The notes under the pieces: generated by a model | The model's database searches: none | Told to the model about the DNA's origin: nothing | Seen by the model: the letters and a program-made list of their open reading frames with translations, nothing else | Source of the DNA: Notolepis coatsorum | Lineage: Eukaryota > Chordata > Actinopteri > Aulopiformes > Paralepididae | Length of the DNA stretch: 64,000 bases | Direction: 5' to 3' | Assembly: GCA_963971535.1 (NCBI GenBank) | Contig: OZ020585.1 | Location: 158,039,849-158,103,848 of the forward strand | Made by a program: the position numbers and the translations under genes | Shown: one piece after another, positions 44,107 through 54,775 of the stretch | Layout: the number at the start of each line of letters is the position of its first letter | Numbering within the stretch: the first letter of the stretch is position 1

Positions 44107-44597
44107 AGTCCTGGATTGATTTTCAGGACTTGTGACTCGACTTGGACTTGAGCACTGATGACTCGGACTTGGACTTGAACATTGACTGCATTCGGACTCG
44201 GAAGGTGCAGGGGAGGACTTGGACTTGTTAATTGATAAAAAAAAAAATACAGTTATTTATTTGTAATTGTTTTTGTAAAAGAAAAAAGAAAAGAAAAAAT
44301 AAGATATTGATGGCTAGTGCATTTGTTTGGCTATTGTGTCACAAAGTAAATAAACTCCCTTTGAAACAGTGACCGCTGTGTCATTTATGTTTAATGTAGA
44401 CCTTTTTTTATTTGTATGTCAGCTCTTTGACTCAACCTTGGAGTGGACTCAACCTTGATGACTTGGACTCGGACTCGGGGTAATGGGGTCTCGGACTCGA
44501 CTCAGGCTCTTCTTTGGTGACTCGGACTTGTACTCGGACTCGAACACTGGGGACTCGAGACTAGATATTTAGTGACTCGACTACAACACGTGCCACA
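44107..44597. mobile_element. Non-autonomous hAT-like element rich in GACTCGGACTTG, copy 1
   Basis: Closely similar to 46342-46828 (TTTTCAGGACTTGTGACTCG, GATATTGATGGCTAGTGCAT, TCAACCTTGATGACTTGGAC). The left terminus is lost. The right end reads GACTACAACACG. Full of GACT-rich direct and inverted motifs. Confidence 0.82.
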
Positions 44598-44666
44598 GCA
44601 GATGAGCTCTGTTGTGTTTCTTGAGCATGTACACTCGCTACACCGACCAGTAGAGCAATGCTTCCT

Positions 44667-44870
44667 CTGTGGTTGATTGATTGAACATTTTATTAACAGA
44701 TTGCAGAATGGGTACAATACAGTACAGCTCAATACACACAATTGTTAAGCAGATGCAGACCAGAGAAAGACGTTTGTCTTGTTTACATCAGGGTCCCCCA
44801 TTTTCAATTCATCATAACATATATGACATACATGACATACAGATAGACAGTACTGCTACTAGTCAACATC
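44667..44870 (-). mobile_element. Dispersed repeat family A, copy 2
   Basis: GATTGATTGAACATTTTATT then AACAGATTGCAGAATGGGTA, AGAAAGACGTTTGTCTTGTT and CAGGGTCCCCCATTTTCAAT, as at 8374. Confidence 0.65.
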
Positions 44871-44876
44871 CCTCAG

Positions 44877-45140
44877 CTAGTGGCTCAGGAGGTAGAGCGG
44901 TCGTCTAGTAATCAGAAGGTTCCCGATTCGATTCCCACTCCTCCCAGGCAGCGTGTCGAAGTGTCCTTGAGCAAGACACTTAACCCCTAATAGCTCCCGA
45001 TGAGCAGGTTTGCACCTTGCGTGGCTACCTCCGCCATCGGTGTGTGAATGTCTGAGTGAATGGGTGAATGTGAGGAACAAAATTGTAAAGCGCTTTGGAT
45101 AAAAGTGATATATATAAATGCACCATTTACCATTTATTTT
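44877..45140 (+). mobile_element. tRNA-derived SINE, copy 2
   Basis: A box TGGCTCAGGAGG (44881-44892) and B box TTCCCGATTCGATTCCC (44929-44945) form the pol III promoter of the tRNA-like head. The body has CTTGAGCAAGACACTTAACC and CGATGAGCAGGTTTGCACC. The tail is TGCACCATTTACCATTTATT. The 3' part shared with the other two copies defines the family. Confidence 0.85.
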
Positions 45141-45220
45141 ACCAAGAGGAGCCCAGCGAAGGGTCAGAGAGAATAAAAATTACTAAAAGAAAGTATCTAA
45201 AACTCTGCTAACAACCAGTT

Positions 45221-45640
45221 TGTAACGTTTGGGTCTTTTACTCTCTCTTAGGAGTAAAAGCTCCTAGCGCCACCCTGGAGTATTTCACCCTCTCTATTCT
45301 TCCAGGTTGTCCTGATTGCTGATTGACGCCTGCTGTGTGTTTGACTCTTTATAATGGCCTTGTGTTTATTCTCTCATTTGTCAGTTCTTCATCTAACGTT
45401 ACCGTGAGTAGCTGTCTACGGAGAGTTGTGTCGCTCCAGGCCTGGAGGATGCGGCTGCCGTGTGTTTGATTATTGTTTAATTATTATTTAGTTTGTTTTT
45501 CTTTTGTATGATACCAGTATCGCTCTTGATGTTTCAAAAATAAAAGGAAACACTGTTTTTTGGTGAGAAGAGCAACTACCGTCTCCGCACCTTTCTTCTG
45601 TACTGCATTTGGGTTCAACACACCTACCTGAGTCGTAACA
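45221..45640 (+). mobile_element. Solo LTR of a Ty3/gypsy-type element
   Basis: 420 bp, TGTAACG...CGTAACA, with a perfect 5-bp duplication CAGTT (45216-45220 and 45641-45645). TTTATAAT at about 45348-45355, 31 bases later TTGTCAGTTCTTC, then AATAAA at 45539-45544. Length and the GTCAG(G/T)TCTTC element match the LTRs of the gypsy element at 57817, so it belongs to a related family. Confidence 0.9.
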
Positions 45641-45645
45641 CAGTT

Positions 45646-46341
45646 AGCCAGAAGGTTTGGTAGCCATCTTAGCAAATATCATCAATAGAGGGAAATTGTT
45701 CATTTTGGCTCAAAATATGCTGACCATCTGTTCCACTCTATTCCAGAGCCCCAAGGCTGGGCTCATGTTTAATGTATCCGTGCTAATTACATAATGGCAA
45801 TACAATGGCCATCTCTCTCAATTGCCATGTCTCTCAATGGCCATGTCTCTCAATGGCCATCTCTCTCAATGGCAGATCTCTCTCTCTCTTCAGTGAAAAC
45901 CATTTGAGGACCGATACCTCACCTCATAGAAGTCCTGTATGTCTCTCTATGAAAGCCTCAAATCCACTCTGTATTGCAATAATTTGTTCCATCCATACTT
46001 GATGGTGAAATGGGGGGTAATAGGAGTCATTATACTGTATGGAGAACGCAAATGATAAAGTCTCCCTACTCTTATTAATGAAAGGTTCAATGTTACAATG
46101 GAGCTCGACCTCTGCACTTTGCAATGGAACATGCAGCGAGCATATAGCATAATATAATATGTATCAACGATTTGACCACATTGGTGCAGTATTTATAGTC
46201 TATATAAAGCCTCTAGGAAGTGAAGTGTGACCCACTCTAATGTGATTATTCTCCTGAGGATAATGGAGTTCATTATGGAAGTGGAATACAGTATGTAACG
46301 GGCCTTGCTTTCACATGAAAACAGACTTATATACTGTACCA
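45646..46341. other. No gene; short (ATGGCCATCTCTCTCA)n run
   Basis: 45803-45885 has four to five imperfect copies of CAATGGCCATSTCTCTCA. The rest is unassigned AT-rich DNA; frames of about 65 codons show no motif. Confidence 0.55.
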
Positions 46342-46828
46342 CAGTGTTGTAGTACTCGAGTCCAGGACTGATTTTCAGGACTTGTGACTCGACTTGGACT
46401 TGAGCACTGATGACTCGGACTTGGACTTGGACTCAAGCATTGACTGCATTCGGAAGGTGCAGACTCGGACTCAGACTTGTTAATTGATAAATACAGTATT
46501 ATTTTTGTAATAGGCCCTAATCATGTGGCATAAGATATTGATGGCTAGTGCATTTGTTTGGCTAAAGTAAAGTAAATAAACTCCCTTTGAAATGGAGACC
46601 GCTGTGTCCTTTATGTTTAATGTAGACCTTTTTTTATTTGTATGTCAGCTCTTTGACTGCCAGAGTGGAGTGGACTCAACCTTGATGACTCGGACTTGGA
46701 CTCAGACCAGGGTAATGGGGACTCGACTCGGACTCAACTTGGGCACTTCTTTGGTGACTCGGACTTAGACTCGGACACTCGGGACTCGAGACTCAGACTC
46801 AAGATTTAGTGACTTGAGTACAACACTG
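46342..46828. mobile_element. Non-autonomous hAT-like element rich in GACTCGGACTTG, copy 2
   Basis: Ends CAGTGTTGTAGTACTCGAGTC and GACTTGAGTACAACACTG are inverted repeats. Flanks CTGTACCA and CTGTACAG (46334-46341 and 46829-46836) agree at six of eight positions, a decayed 8-bp duplication. 487 bp, no ORF. Confidence 0.85.
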
Positions 46829-46858
46829 CTGTACAGTACACACCCAGCATATAAACCC

Positions 46859-48180
46859 AGAATCAGAATGGGCTTTATTGTCACATCCATGTTCTGTTTC
46901 AGCATAGAGGGGTGAAAGTCTTTGTTCTTGGCTCCTCTGCCTAACAGCATCATCAACATAAATGAGTACAAAAAATGTGCACTAAAATAGTAATAATTAG
47001 GGATGTCCCGATCCGATCACGTGATCGGGATCGGGGCCGATCACGTGATTTTCCGAAGATCGGGATCGACAAATTTTTTTTTTTTTTTTTTTTTTTTATT
47101 CAACAAACATGACCATGTTCACGTCTTAAACTCATACTGAGGCCTTAGTTTTGGTTTTAAATTGCATATCATCATTCATTTATTTATTGTCACAGAGCAG
47201 AAGAATTTTGCCAAAACAAACCAATAGTATCCAGCTGCAGAACGGCAGACCAGCCACAATCTCAGACCCAAATAATTTTTATTTAAATTTTTTTTATCCC
47301 AATTTCTCACATTACATTCACCCTGAATGTTGACGTTATCCAGGTGAAAAGTTAACTTCATAAATCATTTGATGTATAATTAAATCAAAGGAAATGCGTT
47401 TGGGTCTGAGAGTGTGGCTGGTCTGCTGTTCTGCAGCTGGATACTATTGGTTTGTTTTGGCAAAATTCTTCTGCTCTGTGTGACAATAAATAAATGAATG
47501 ATGATATGCAATTTAAAACCAAAACTAAAGCCTCAGTATGAGTTTAAGATGTGAACATGGTCATGTTTGTTGAAAAAAAAAAAAAAAAAAAAAATTTTGA
47601 TCGGATCGGGAAATATCGGTATCGGTAGATACTCAAAATCACATGATCGGGATCGGATCGGGAGCAAAAAAACGTGATCGGGACATCCCTAGTAATAATA
47701 TTTCAAAATTAGCAGCATAGCGATGATAAAAAATTGCATTAATTTACAATACGATAGTAAAGTACACGATAGAGCATGGCGGTTGCAAAGCGGCAGTAGA
47801 ATCAGTGATAAAGTAGCTCTGGCTCCGTTAATTAACAAACACTGCGTGGGTGTAGTGTGTACAAATCAGTAAGGTGTGCAAATCAGTAATGTGTGCAAAT
47901 CAGTAGCAGAGATACACTGCATTACACCAGTCATAGACCGGTAGCCTGTTATTTGTTCACGAATCTGATTGTCTGAGGGAAAAAGTCTGCTGCTCCGGGC
48001 ATCGAGGCTGTGGCACCGTTTGCCAGATGGCAACGGCTGAAACAGTTTGTGGTTGGGGTGGCTGGAGTCCTTAATAATCCTGCAGGCTTTGCTGACACAC
48101 TGACCGTTTTCTTCACTAGTGTGTGAACGTCCCAGTTCAGCATAACGGACAGTGTCGGTGGTTCTGCTGTGTACGACACT
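46859..48180 (-). pseudogene. Old L2/CR1-type LINE 3' region split by a foldback element
   Basis: Minus-strand reading at 48100-47950 gives SKACRIIKDSSHPNHKLF and LPSGKRCHSLDARSSRLFP across a frame change, the LINE C-terminal block seen in copies a and b. The 3' UTR runs to 46859 (AGAATCAGAATGGGCTTTAT on plus is the usual reverse of such tails). 46998-47691 is an insertion within it. Confidence 0.8.
46998..47691. mobile_element. Foldback hAT-like element with ~280-bp inverted arms
   Basis: Ends TAGGGATGTCCCGATC and GATCGGGACATCCCTA, with an 8-bp duplication GTAATAAT (46990-46997 and 47692-47699). Inside, 47097-47290 and 47395-47575 are near-perfect reverse complements (for example CAAACATGACCATGTTCACG against GAACATGGTCATGTTTG), so the whole 694 bp can form one long hairpin. 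Termini carry GATCGGGATCGG repeats. Confidence 0.93.
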
Positions 48181-48274
48181 GGGATGAGAGAGAGAGAACC
48201 CTCTCTGAGCCGTGTTTATACTGTAGCGACCCTGGGATTTGGGTCATTGGTCGGCCGGGCTGCGTGTAGCTTTA

Positions 48275-48940
48275 TGCCAAGCAAGCAGTGCAAAAATTTA
48301 CCGTAGTGGCATGCAGTAATGCGCCTTTCATTTTCGCGGAAATAGGCTGTCTATTGCCATTCTCTTTGACAAACTCTAACCTTAACCAGCTCCTTAACAA
48401 CGCCTAAACTTAACCGTTCTAACCTTAACCAACTCCGAAACAATGCCTAACCTTAACCTTAACCTTAACCATGCCTAACCTTAACCATAGAAATTATATT
48501 GCCATTCTCTTTGACAAACTCTAACCTTAACCAGCTCCTTAACAGCGCCTAAACTTAACCGTTCTAACCTTAACCAACTCCGAAACAATGCCTAACCTTA
48601 ATCGGCGAAAGAATACACGTTAAAAAAAAATCACGTTAAAAAATATTTTCGATGGGATTCGAACTCGCCAGCAAACAAGCCATAGGATCCACAGCCATGT
48701 GTCCTTGCCAATTGAGCTATTTGTTGGATACTGAATAAGGGGCGGTGACTTATATATATTGAGCTCCGCTCGTGTCGCATGCGCGGGCACCTCGCGCGAG
48801 CACGCCGGCGCACGCACGCACCTGAGCGAGCACGCCGCCGCCGGTGCACGCACGGTAGCATTTGTCTGAAAAGAAGGGCGCTTTACCGCACTAGCGTGCG
48901 GTGACGAATGCGGAAGCATTTTTGCACTGCTTGCTTGGCA
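48275..48940. mobile_element. Harbinger-like MITE
   Basis: Perfect 22-bp ends, TGCCAAGCAAGCAGTGCAAA AA and its reverse complement, flanked by TTA (48272-48274 and 48941-48943), the PIF/Harbinger target duplication. Inside is a 144-bp-spaced direct duplication (TTGCCATTCTCTTTGACAAA at 48355 and 48499) rich in CTTAAC, and a tRNA-like segment on the minus strand. No transposase. Confidence 0.87.
48654..48719 (-). pseudogene. tRNA-like segment (A and B boxes)
   Basis: Minus strand: TAGCTCAATTGG (A box) then GAGTTCGAATCCC (B box) about 53 bases on, with an enlarged middle part. Acceptor pairing is poor, so it is a tRNA-derived or SINE-head sequence rather than a functional tRNA gene. Confidence 0.65.
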
Positions 48941-49188
48941 TTAACGTACAGGCGGCCGGCGTGTCGCTCTGCGCTCTACCAGGGGCTGACCTGGGAAAGG
49001 TATAAGAGGGTGTGGCACCTAGGGTGCGCTCTCTTGACACATGGGAACTTATAGCGATGAGTCTTCCGGTTACGTGCAGAGGTGATGCATCCTGTCAATT
49101 GTACCGAAGCCATATCTGAAGTTGTAATAAAGTGAGAAATAACAACAGCCTTGAGAGTCGCCAATAACGAACAAGTTTGTTACAATAC

Positions 49189-50280
49189 TAATAGCTAAGT
49201 TAGTATTTAAGTTACTGACATTCTGAGTCATGTTTGGCTATTAGCTAGTATTTGGCTTAACCTCTCGCTCACCTACCCAGGCACGTGTTACACTGTAACT
49301 TACTTTGACGGAACACCAAGTATTTATTTATTGATTTGCAGGAGAGACAAGTCTGGCACTTTGTGTGAAAGGCCAGTTCAGACTATGAGAGACAAGTCTG
49401 GCACTTTGTGTGAGAGGCCAGTTCAGTCTATGAGAGAACGCGTTGCATCTGTGACACTGTTGTTCTCTATATTTGTTCTGAGCAGGATAGTCGCCGTGGG
49501 CCAAGCAGCAAACCTCACCCACCCACTCACCCACTCACTCACTCACCCAGTCACTCAGTCATGGACGTTCCGTGAGGGACATGGAGTCAAACACAGATCA
49601 TGTGCTTCTAACGACGTTCTCCTGCACCAACGCGGTGCCAACAGAGTGTGGAGAGAGCTCTGGCTCTGCCAGACTCAGTGACGCCTTTCTCTGCATCCCC
49701 CTGAATCCTCCTCGATTTGCATTATAAAGCGTTCAATTGCAAGATTAACATCAAAGCTGCCCACAGCTGCTGAGAACCACTCTGCCGCGCAGAACGGGAT
49801 GTGCAGATGGATCCGCGCATCGCCAGAGGCTGCCTCACTTTAGATCAGCACGGGAAGAACCAGTGTGTCGGCTCATCGATTCGTTTTAAAACACAAACTG
49901 TGAAACACATGAAGGCTTGCATGTTAACAGGAAATAAACTTGAAAGAAATATGAGTAGATTCTCACCTTAATCACTGATGCACAGAAATAACAAAGGAAA
50001 AGTTGAAGAGGGTTAATTGTCCGTGAATTGGTTTATCAATCAATCATTAGTTATTTTCATATTCAATTGAGTGCCAACCTGCTCATCGGGAGCAATGCTG
50101 CAGCCTCAACCCTTAAATCCTTGGACTCTATATATCCTTTATGAGAAGGTTGGTTGGTCCTCAATGATGGAGAGGCACAACAAACACTGGTATTTGTTCA
50201 TTTATAAGGCCTTTATTGGTAAGCTACCTCCTTATACTACATCATTATTGGAATGGAATGTTGGAACCTAGTAGGAAGAA
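49189..50280. other. No gene; short 45-bp duplication and SINE scrap
   Basis: 49342-49434 holds two 45-bp units (GAGAGACAAGTCTGGCACTT...). 49513-49555 is CCCACTCACTCACTCA-type simple sequence. 50067-50100 (GTGCCAACCTGCTCATCGGG) is a SINE fragment. A 116-codon plus-strand frame (49331-49681) spans the duplication and looks fortuitous. Confidence 0.55.
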
Positions 50281-51303
50281 TCAAGAATCAAGAGGTTTAT
50301 TTGTCACATACATACCAGGGCATACAGTGAAATGCGGGTGGTCATGCCCGCATTGATTGTGCAAAATACAATAATAAAAATAGGCATAGAAAAAAAATGT
50401 AATAGGTAAGACACAAGATATGCATGGTAAAAAAAGACATGCTAAGTTCCTGAGAAACTCGTTCCTATATACACTACTATACAATTTACTATTTTAACTC
50501 CAATGTATCTAAACTATACTATAGAGTACCTCCTTCCTTTAAAGTGACTTTCTATTTTTTAAAGTGACATTTTGTTTAAAGTGATTGTTTTAGCGGTTGC
50601 CGCATGAGTGTTGTGTGTGTGTGTCTGTGTGTGCTCATGTGTATTTGTGAGTGGAGAGTTCAGTGTTCAGTGTTCTGATGGCCTGGGGGAAGAAGCTGAG
50701 CCGGAGTCTCTCTGTTCTTGCATCGTGTGACCATAGGCGCTTGCCTGACCGCAGCAGCTTGAACAGGCTATTGTTGGGGTGGTGGGGGTCTTTCATAATT
50801 CTGCAGGCTCTGGATTTGCACCTCCTGTTATATAAGTCCTGCAGGGGTGGTAGTGCAATACCCGTAGTATGCTCTGCTGAGCACACCACTCTCTGGAGTG
50901 CCTTCCTGTCCTATACCGTGCTGTTTCCAAACCAGGCAGTGATGTTTCCAGTCAGAATGCTCTCTACAGCCCCGGAATAGAAGGAGTAGAGTATATCTTC
51001 CCTGATACTCTGAACTTCCTTAGCTGTCTCAGGTGATAGAGCCGCTGTTTCGCCTTTTCCACCACAGAATCTATGTGTGTAGACCATGTCAGGTCCTCTG
51101 TGATGTGGACTCCCAGGTACTTGAAACTGCTCACCCTGTCCACGATAGTCCCGTTTATCCACAGTGGTGTGTGTGTCCCCTGCTGTATTCTCCTAAAATC
51201 CATGATCAGCTCTTTGGTTTTACCAATGTTCAGGAGTAGGCTGTTATCCCGGCACCAGCATGCCAGTTCATCAACCTCCTCCCGATAGGCCTTCTCGTCA
51301 TTG
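50281..51303 (-). pseudogene. L2/CR1-type LINE, 5'-truncated, frameshifted, copy c
   Basis: Minus strand: the C-terminal RT region is broken into several frames. 51203-50964 gives DRVSSFKYLGVHITEDLTWS and RLYHLRQLRKFRVSGK; 50889-50635 gives ALPPLQDLYNRRCKSRACRI and LSFFPQAIRTLN. The 3' UTR ends at 50281 in AATCAAGAATCAAGAG. Same family as copies a and b but older. Confidence 0.88.
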
Positions 51304-51544
51304 TTTAAGGAAAGATGGGTAGAGGGAGATCATCAAAGGGATGGGGGAAGGGTCTTATCTCCCACAGTTGCATCCTCCAACATCATCCTCCATCCATCAA
51401 TCTTCTACACTGCGGATGCAGAGGTGCACTCAATTTGATTGAGTGCACGTCTAGCCCCGTGACTGTCTGCAAGAGTGTCAAACTTGAGTGGCAAGTAATT
51501 AAGAGCATGAGTAAGTATCAATGTAGTATCCACTCAGTGGATGG

Positions 51545-51715
51545 TGTTTTACACCCTAAACTACTAGAATGTCTGATCACTAAGTGTGTCTGACTCTCAC
51601 CTAAACTACTAGAATGTCTGATCACTAAGTGTGTCTGACTCTCACCTAAACTACTAGAATGTCTGATCACTAAGTGTGTCTGACTCTCACCTAAACTACT
51701 AGAATGTCTGATCAC
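51545..51715 (+). repeat. 45-bp minisatellite (GTCTGATCACTAAGTGTGTC unit), left part
   Basis: Four units, GTCTGATCACTAAGTGTGTC TGACTCTCACCTAAACTACTAGAAT, period 45. Interrupted by the hAT element at 51716. Confidence 0.95.
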
Positions 51716-51976
51716 CAGTGTTGGGACTAACACGTTACAAAGTAACGTGTTACAGTAACGCCGTTACTTTTGGCGGTAACTAGTACTCTAACGCATTACT
51801 TTTGAAATTCAGTAACGCAGTTACCGTTACTGAATGGTTCGTTACTGCGTTATTTTAATGTAGATTGTTAGCGAGCGGTAGCGATCCAGCGCAGTCTTCC
51901 TCTCCTGTCTGTGTGTCACTTCACATGCGGGGACACGCTGTGCTGTGGGCGTGTTTTGTTTACTATAGTCCTGACT

Positions 51977-52239
51977 GTCATGGCGGCGCCCACTACTCAC
52001 GTGGATATTCTCACTATTTCTCTTTTGTCGAGCACAAAGAAAAGAACCTTTTAGTTCAATGTAATTTGTGTTTTGGCTCAAAGATCCTATCTACTGCCCA
52101 TGCTTCAACCAGGACTCATCCGAAGCCACTCGCCACCCGCTTTCAGGGATCTACAGTAGTTATACCAGGCGGCACACGGCAAATGGGACGGAACACTTTT
52201 TCCAACTACTTGGAGAGAGAATATACAAAATGGAAATGA
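51977..52239 (+). pseudogene. hAT transposase N-terminal (BED finger) remnant
   Basis: The plus-strand frame reads HYFSFVEHKEKNLLVQCNLC then LSTAHASTRTHPKPL and FSNYLEREYTKWK. CxxC after an aromatic-rich start, followed by a His-containing stretch, fits the BED zinc finger at the start of hAT transposases. The DDE catalytic and dimerisation parts are absent. Confidence 0.6.
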
Positions 52240-52574
52240 GCTAAAGAAAATGTTTGAGGGGCTGGACTAACGTTACATCTCGATCACCGCAGACTTTGGT
52301 GAGTTCAGTGATGTGAATGCAAATTAATGGAAACTCAAGTTGATCAACAGATTTTGACTGTAAGAATCTGCCAGGGAATCTCATCAATACTAATCAAACA
52401 ATATAAATATAGTCCTTTCATGCACAATTGATATCCTAACTATTCTAACGTTGCAATGTACGATTGATATCTTAAACAACGTTGCAAGACGGTTATAATG
52501 AAACGCTCCGGCGACATCAAGGCTGTTCCTTCAACCTAAGCAGTGATACAATTAGGCATGGTGCATTTCTTATT

Positions 52575-52985
52575 AAATCAAAATCAAATCAAATTTATTT
52601 ATAAGGCCCAACAACACACGTTAATGTCCCCATGGGCCGTACAGGTCTTCTTTAAACAAGTCAAGAAGAAAACATAACAATAAGTCAAGAACAGAACAAG
52701 GACACCATAAGGTCCAACAAATTTAAAATAAATGCAAATAAATGAAAGAATGCAAGCACTCCCAGACATACCCCACGCGAAGGTAAGGAAAAACTCACTA
52801 AAACCTAACAATAGGTAAAAATGCTCCACAGGCAGTGTGGAGGAGAGAAACCTTAGAAGGGCCATTCAAGGGGGGATCTCCCTTCTTAGATGTCGGTGAT
52901 AGTAGTGTTGCAGACGGACAGTTGGTAAGCATGCACTCAAGTGTATAGTAGCAACTGAACATTTTGAAAGATTAAAGATAGAGCT
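52575..52985. mobile_element. Dispersed repeat family B, copy 2, nested in hAT
   Basis: AAATCAAATCAAATTTATTT, GTTAATGTCCCCATGGGCCG, TTCTTTAAACAAGTCAAGAA and GCACTCCCAGACATACCCCA as at 30850. Followed by two tandem copies of GCAACTGAACATTTTGAAAG at 52942-53030. Confidence 0.72.
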
Positions 52986-53495
52986 GATAGCGATAGCAAC
53001 TGAACATTTTGAAAGATTGAAGATAGAGCTGATAGCGAATCTATTTGAGGCACAGGGGCGGCGCAGAGAGGGTCGCATCCTCCCCGTCTTAATCACGGGA
53101 CATTCAACACTCCGGTCATTGCTCAGGGACAGCCGGAGACAGGGAGATAGGGGGCGGCGCAGAGAGAGTCGCGAACTCCCCGACATCATCGCGGGACGTC
53201 CGGCACGGATTATTATGTCGGGACTCGGGACATTTGTGTTTGTGTCAGATTTGTGTTTGTATAGACCACATTGCTTAGCAGAGTTCAGTCATGTGAATGG
53301 AAACTGTCAAGTTGATCAACAGATCTGTAAGGGCATGGGAGCAATCTTATTTCTTTTTGTAACTAAATAGTTACTTTTCACAGTAACGCATTACTTTTGG
53401 GTGTAAGTAACTAGTAAAGTAACATAGTTACTTTTGAAATGAAGTAACTAGTAAAGTAACTGAGTTACTATTTTTCAGTAACTAGCACAACACTG

Positions 53496-54190
53496 CTGAT
53501 CACTAAGTATGTCTAGTAGAATGTCTGATCACTGTAAGTGTGTCTGACTCTCACCTAAACTACTCGAATGTCTGATCACTAAGTGTGTCTGACTCTCACC
53601 TAAACTACTCGAATGTCTGATCACTAAGTGTGTCTGACTCTCACCTAAACTACTAGAATGTCTGATCACTAAGTGTGTCTGACTCTCACCTAAACTACTA
53701 GAAGGTCTGATCACTAAGTGTGTCTGACTCTCACCTAAACTACTAGAATGTCTGATCACTAAGTGTGTCTGACTCTCACCTAAACTACTAGAATGTCTGA
53801 TCACTGTAAGTGTGTCTGACTCTCACCTAAACCACTAGAAGGTCTGATCACTAAGTGTGTCTGACTCTCACCTAAACTACTAGAATGTCTGATCACTGTA
53901 AGTGTGTCTGACTCTCACCTAAACTACTAGAAGGTCTGATCACTAAGTGTGTCTGACTCTCACCTAAACAACTAGAATGTCTGATCACTAAGTGTGTCTG
54001 ACTCTCACCTAAACTACTAGAAGGTCTGATCACTATGTGTGTCTGACTCTCACCTAAACTACTAGAAGGTCTGATCACTAAGTGTGTCTGACTCTCACCT
54101 AAACTACTAGAATGTCTGATCACTAAGTGTGTCTGACTCTCACCTAAACTACTAGAATGTCTGATCACTAAGTGTGTCTGCCACTCACAT
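53496..54190 (+). repeat. 45-bp minisatellite, right part
   Basis: About fifteen further GTCTGATCACTAAGTGTGTC-type units. Some are 48 bp because of a CTGTAAG variant. The open minus-strand frames of a 15-residue repeat are artefacts of the 45-bp period. Confidence 0.95.
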
Positions 54191-54255
54191 AAACCCCAGA
54201 GACTACAGCGTATAATGTACAGTATGACGTATATCATGCCAGTTAGGATACCTTA

Positions 54256-54466
54256 TAAATGGTAAATTGTGCATTTATATATCTCTTTTATCCAAAGCGC
54301 TTTACAATTTGGCAACCATACAAGGTGCCAACCTGCTCATCGGGAGCAATTAGGGGTTAAGTGTCTTGCTCAAGGGCACTTCGACACGCTGCCCCGGAGG
54401 AGCGAGAATTGAACTGGGAGCCTCCGGATTACCAGACGACTGCTCTACCTTCTGTGTATACTGTAT
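54256..54466 (-). mobile_element. tRNA-derived SINE, copy 3 (internally deleted)
   Basis: AAATGGTAAATTGTGCATTT to GCTCTACCTTCTG. It lacks the ACATTCACACACCGACGG part found at 30596, so it has an internal deletion of about 60 bp. Confidence 0.82.
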
Positions 54467-54483
54467 ACTTTACTTACTAATAG

Positions 54484-54775
54484 TATATATTCAGATTCTA
54501 AGTGTTATTGACCATATTTATTGTAATATATAATATAACTGATAGGACATACAGACCTTTGATTACACTGCCTACTTGCTCATATGCTTATATTCAGAGT
54601 TCATTATATTGTTTACACTGCTTATTTAAACTTTTCTACTGTACTATAATTGTATTGCTTATATGTATGTCTTCTACTATTACCCTGCCCGTACCTGTAC
54701 CTCCCCTCCCCCATGCTGCTATGATGCCTGCTTTTCCCCCAAGGAAATTCAATAAATTAACTTATCTTAAATCTT
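54484..54775 (+). mobile_element. LINE 3' UTR fragment, plus orientation
   Basis: ATAACTGATAGGACATACAG, CTACTTGCTCATATGCTTAT, GTACCTGTACCTCCCCTCCC and CCATGCTGCTATGATGCCTG match the reverse complement of 55272-55600. Ends in AACTTATCTTAAAT. Confidence 0.8.

Larger units (their letters stand above)
48222..49184 (+). mobile_element. Solo LTR containing a nested MITE
   Basis: TGTAGCGACCCTGG...AAGTTTGTTACA with a 4-bp duplication ATAC (48218-48221 and 49185-49188). TATAAGAG at 49001-49008 and AATAAA at 49126-49131 are spaced as in an LTR. Without the 669-bp insertion (element plus duplicated TTA) the LTR is about 294 bp. Confidence 0.75.
51716..53495 (+). mobile_element. Decayed hAT transposon splitting a minisatellite
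   Basis: Ends CAGTGTTGG and CACAACACTG, with a perfect 8-bp duplication CTGATCAC (51708-51715 and 53496-53503) taken from the minisatellite unit. Subterminal regions are rich in GTAACG/GTTAC motifs (AACACGTTACAAAGTAACGT; AGTAACGCATTACTTTTGG). 1780 bp. It carries part of a BED-type zinc-finger coding region and a later insertion of repeat family B. Confidence 0.92.

Noticed and set aside
48379..48600. Interstitial telomeric repeat (CCCTAA)n
   Set aside because: The unit is CTTAAC/CCTTAA with irregular spacing inside a MITE, not CCCTAA.
51545..54190. CRISPR-like array
   Set aside because: The 45-bp units are contiguous with no unique spacers, and the genome is vertebrate.
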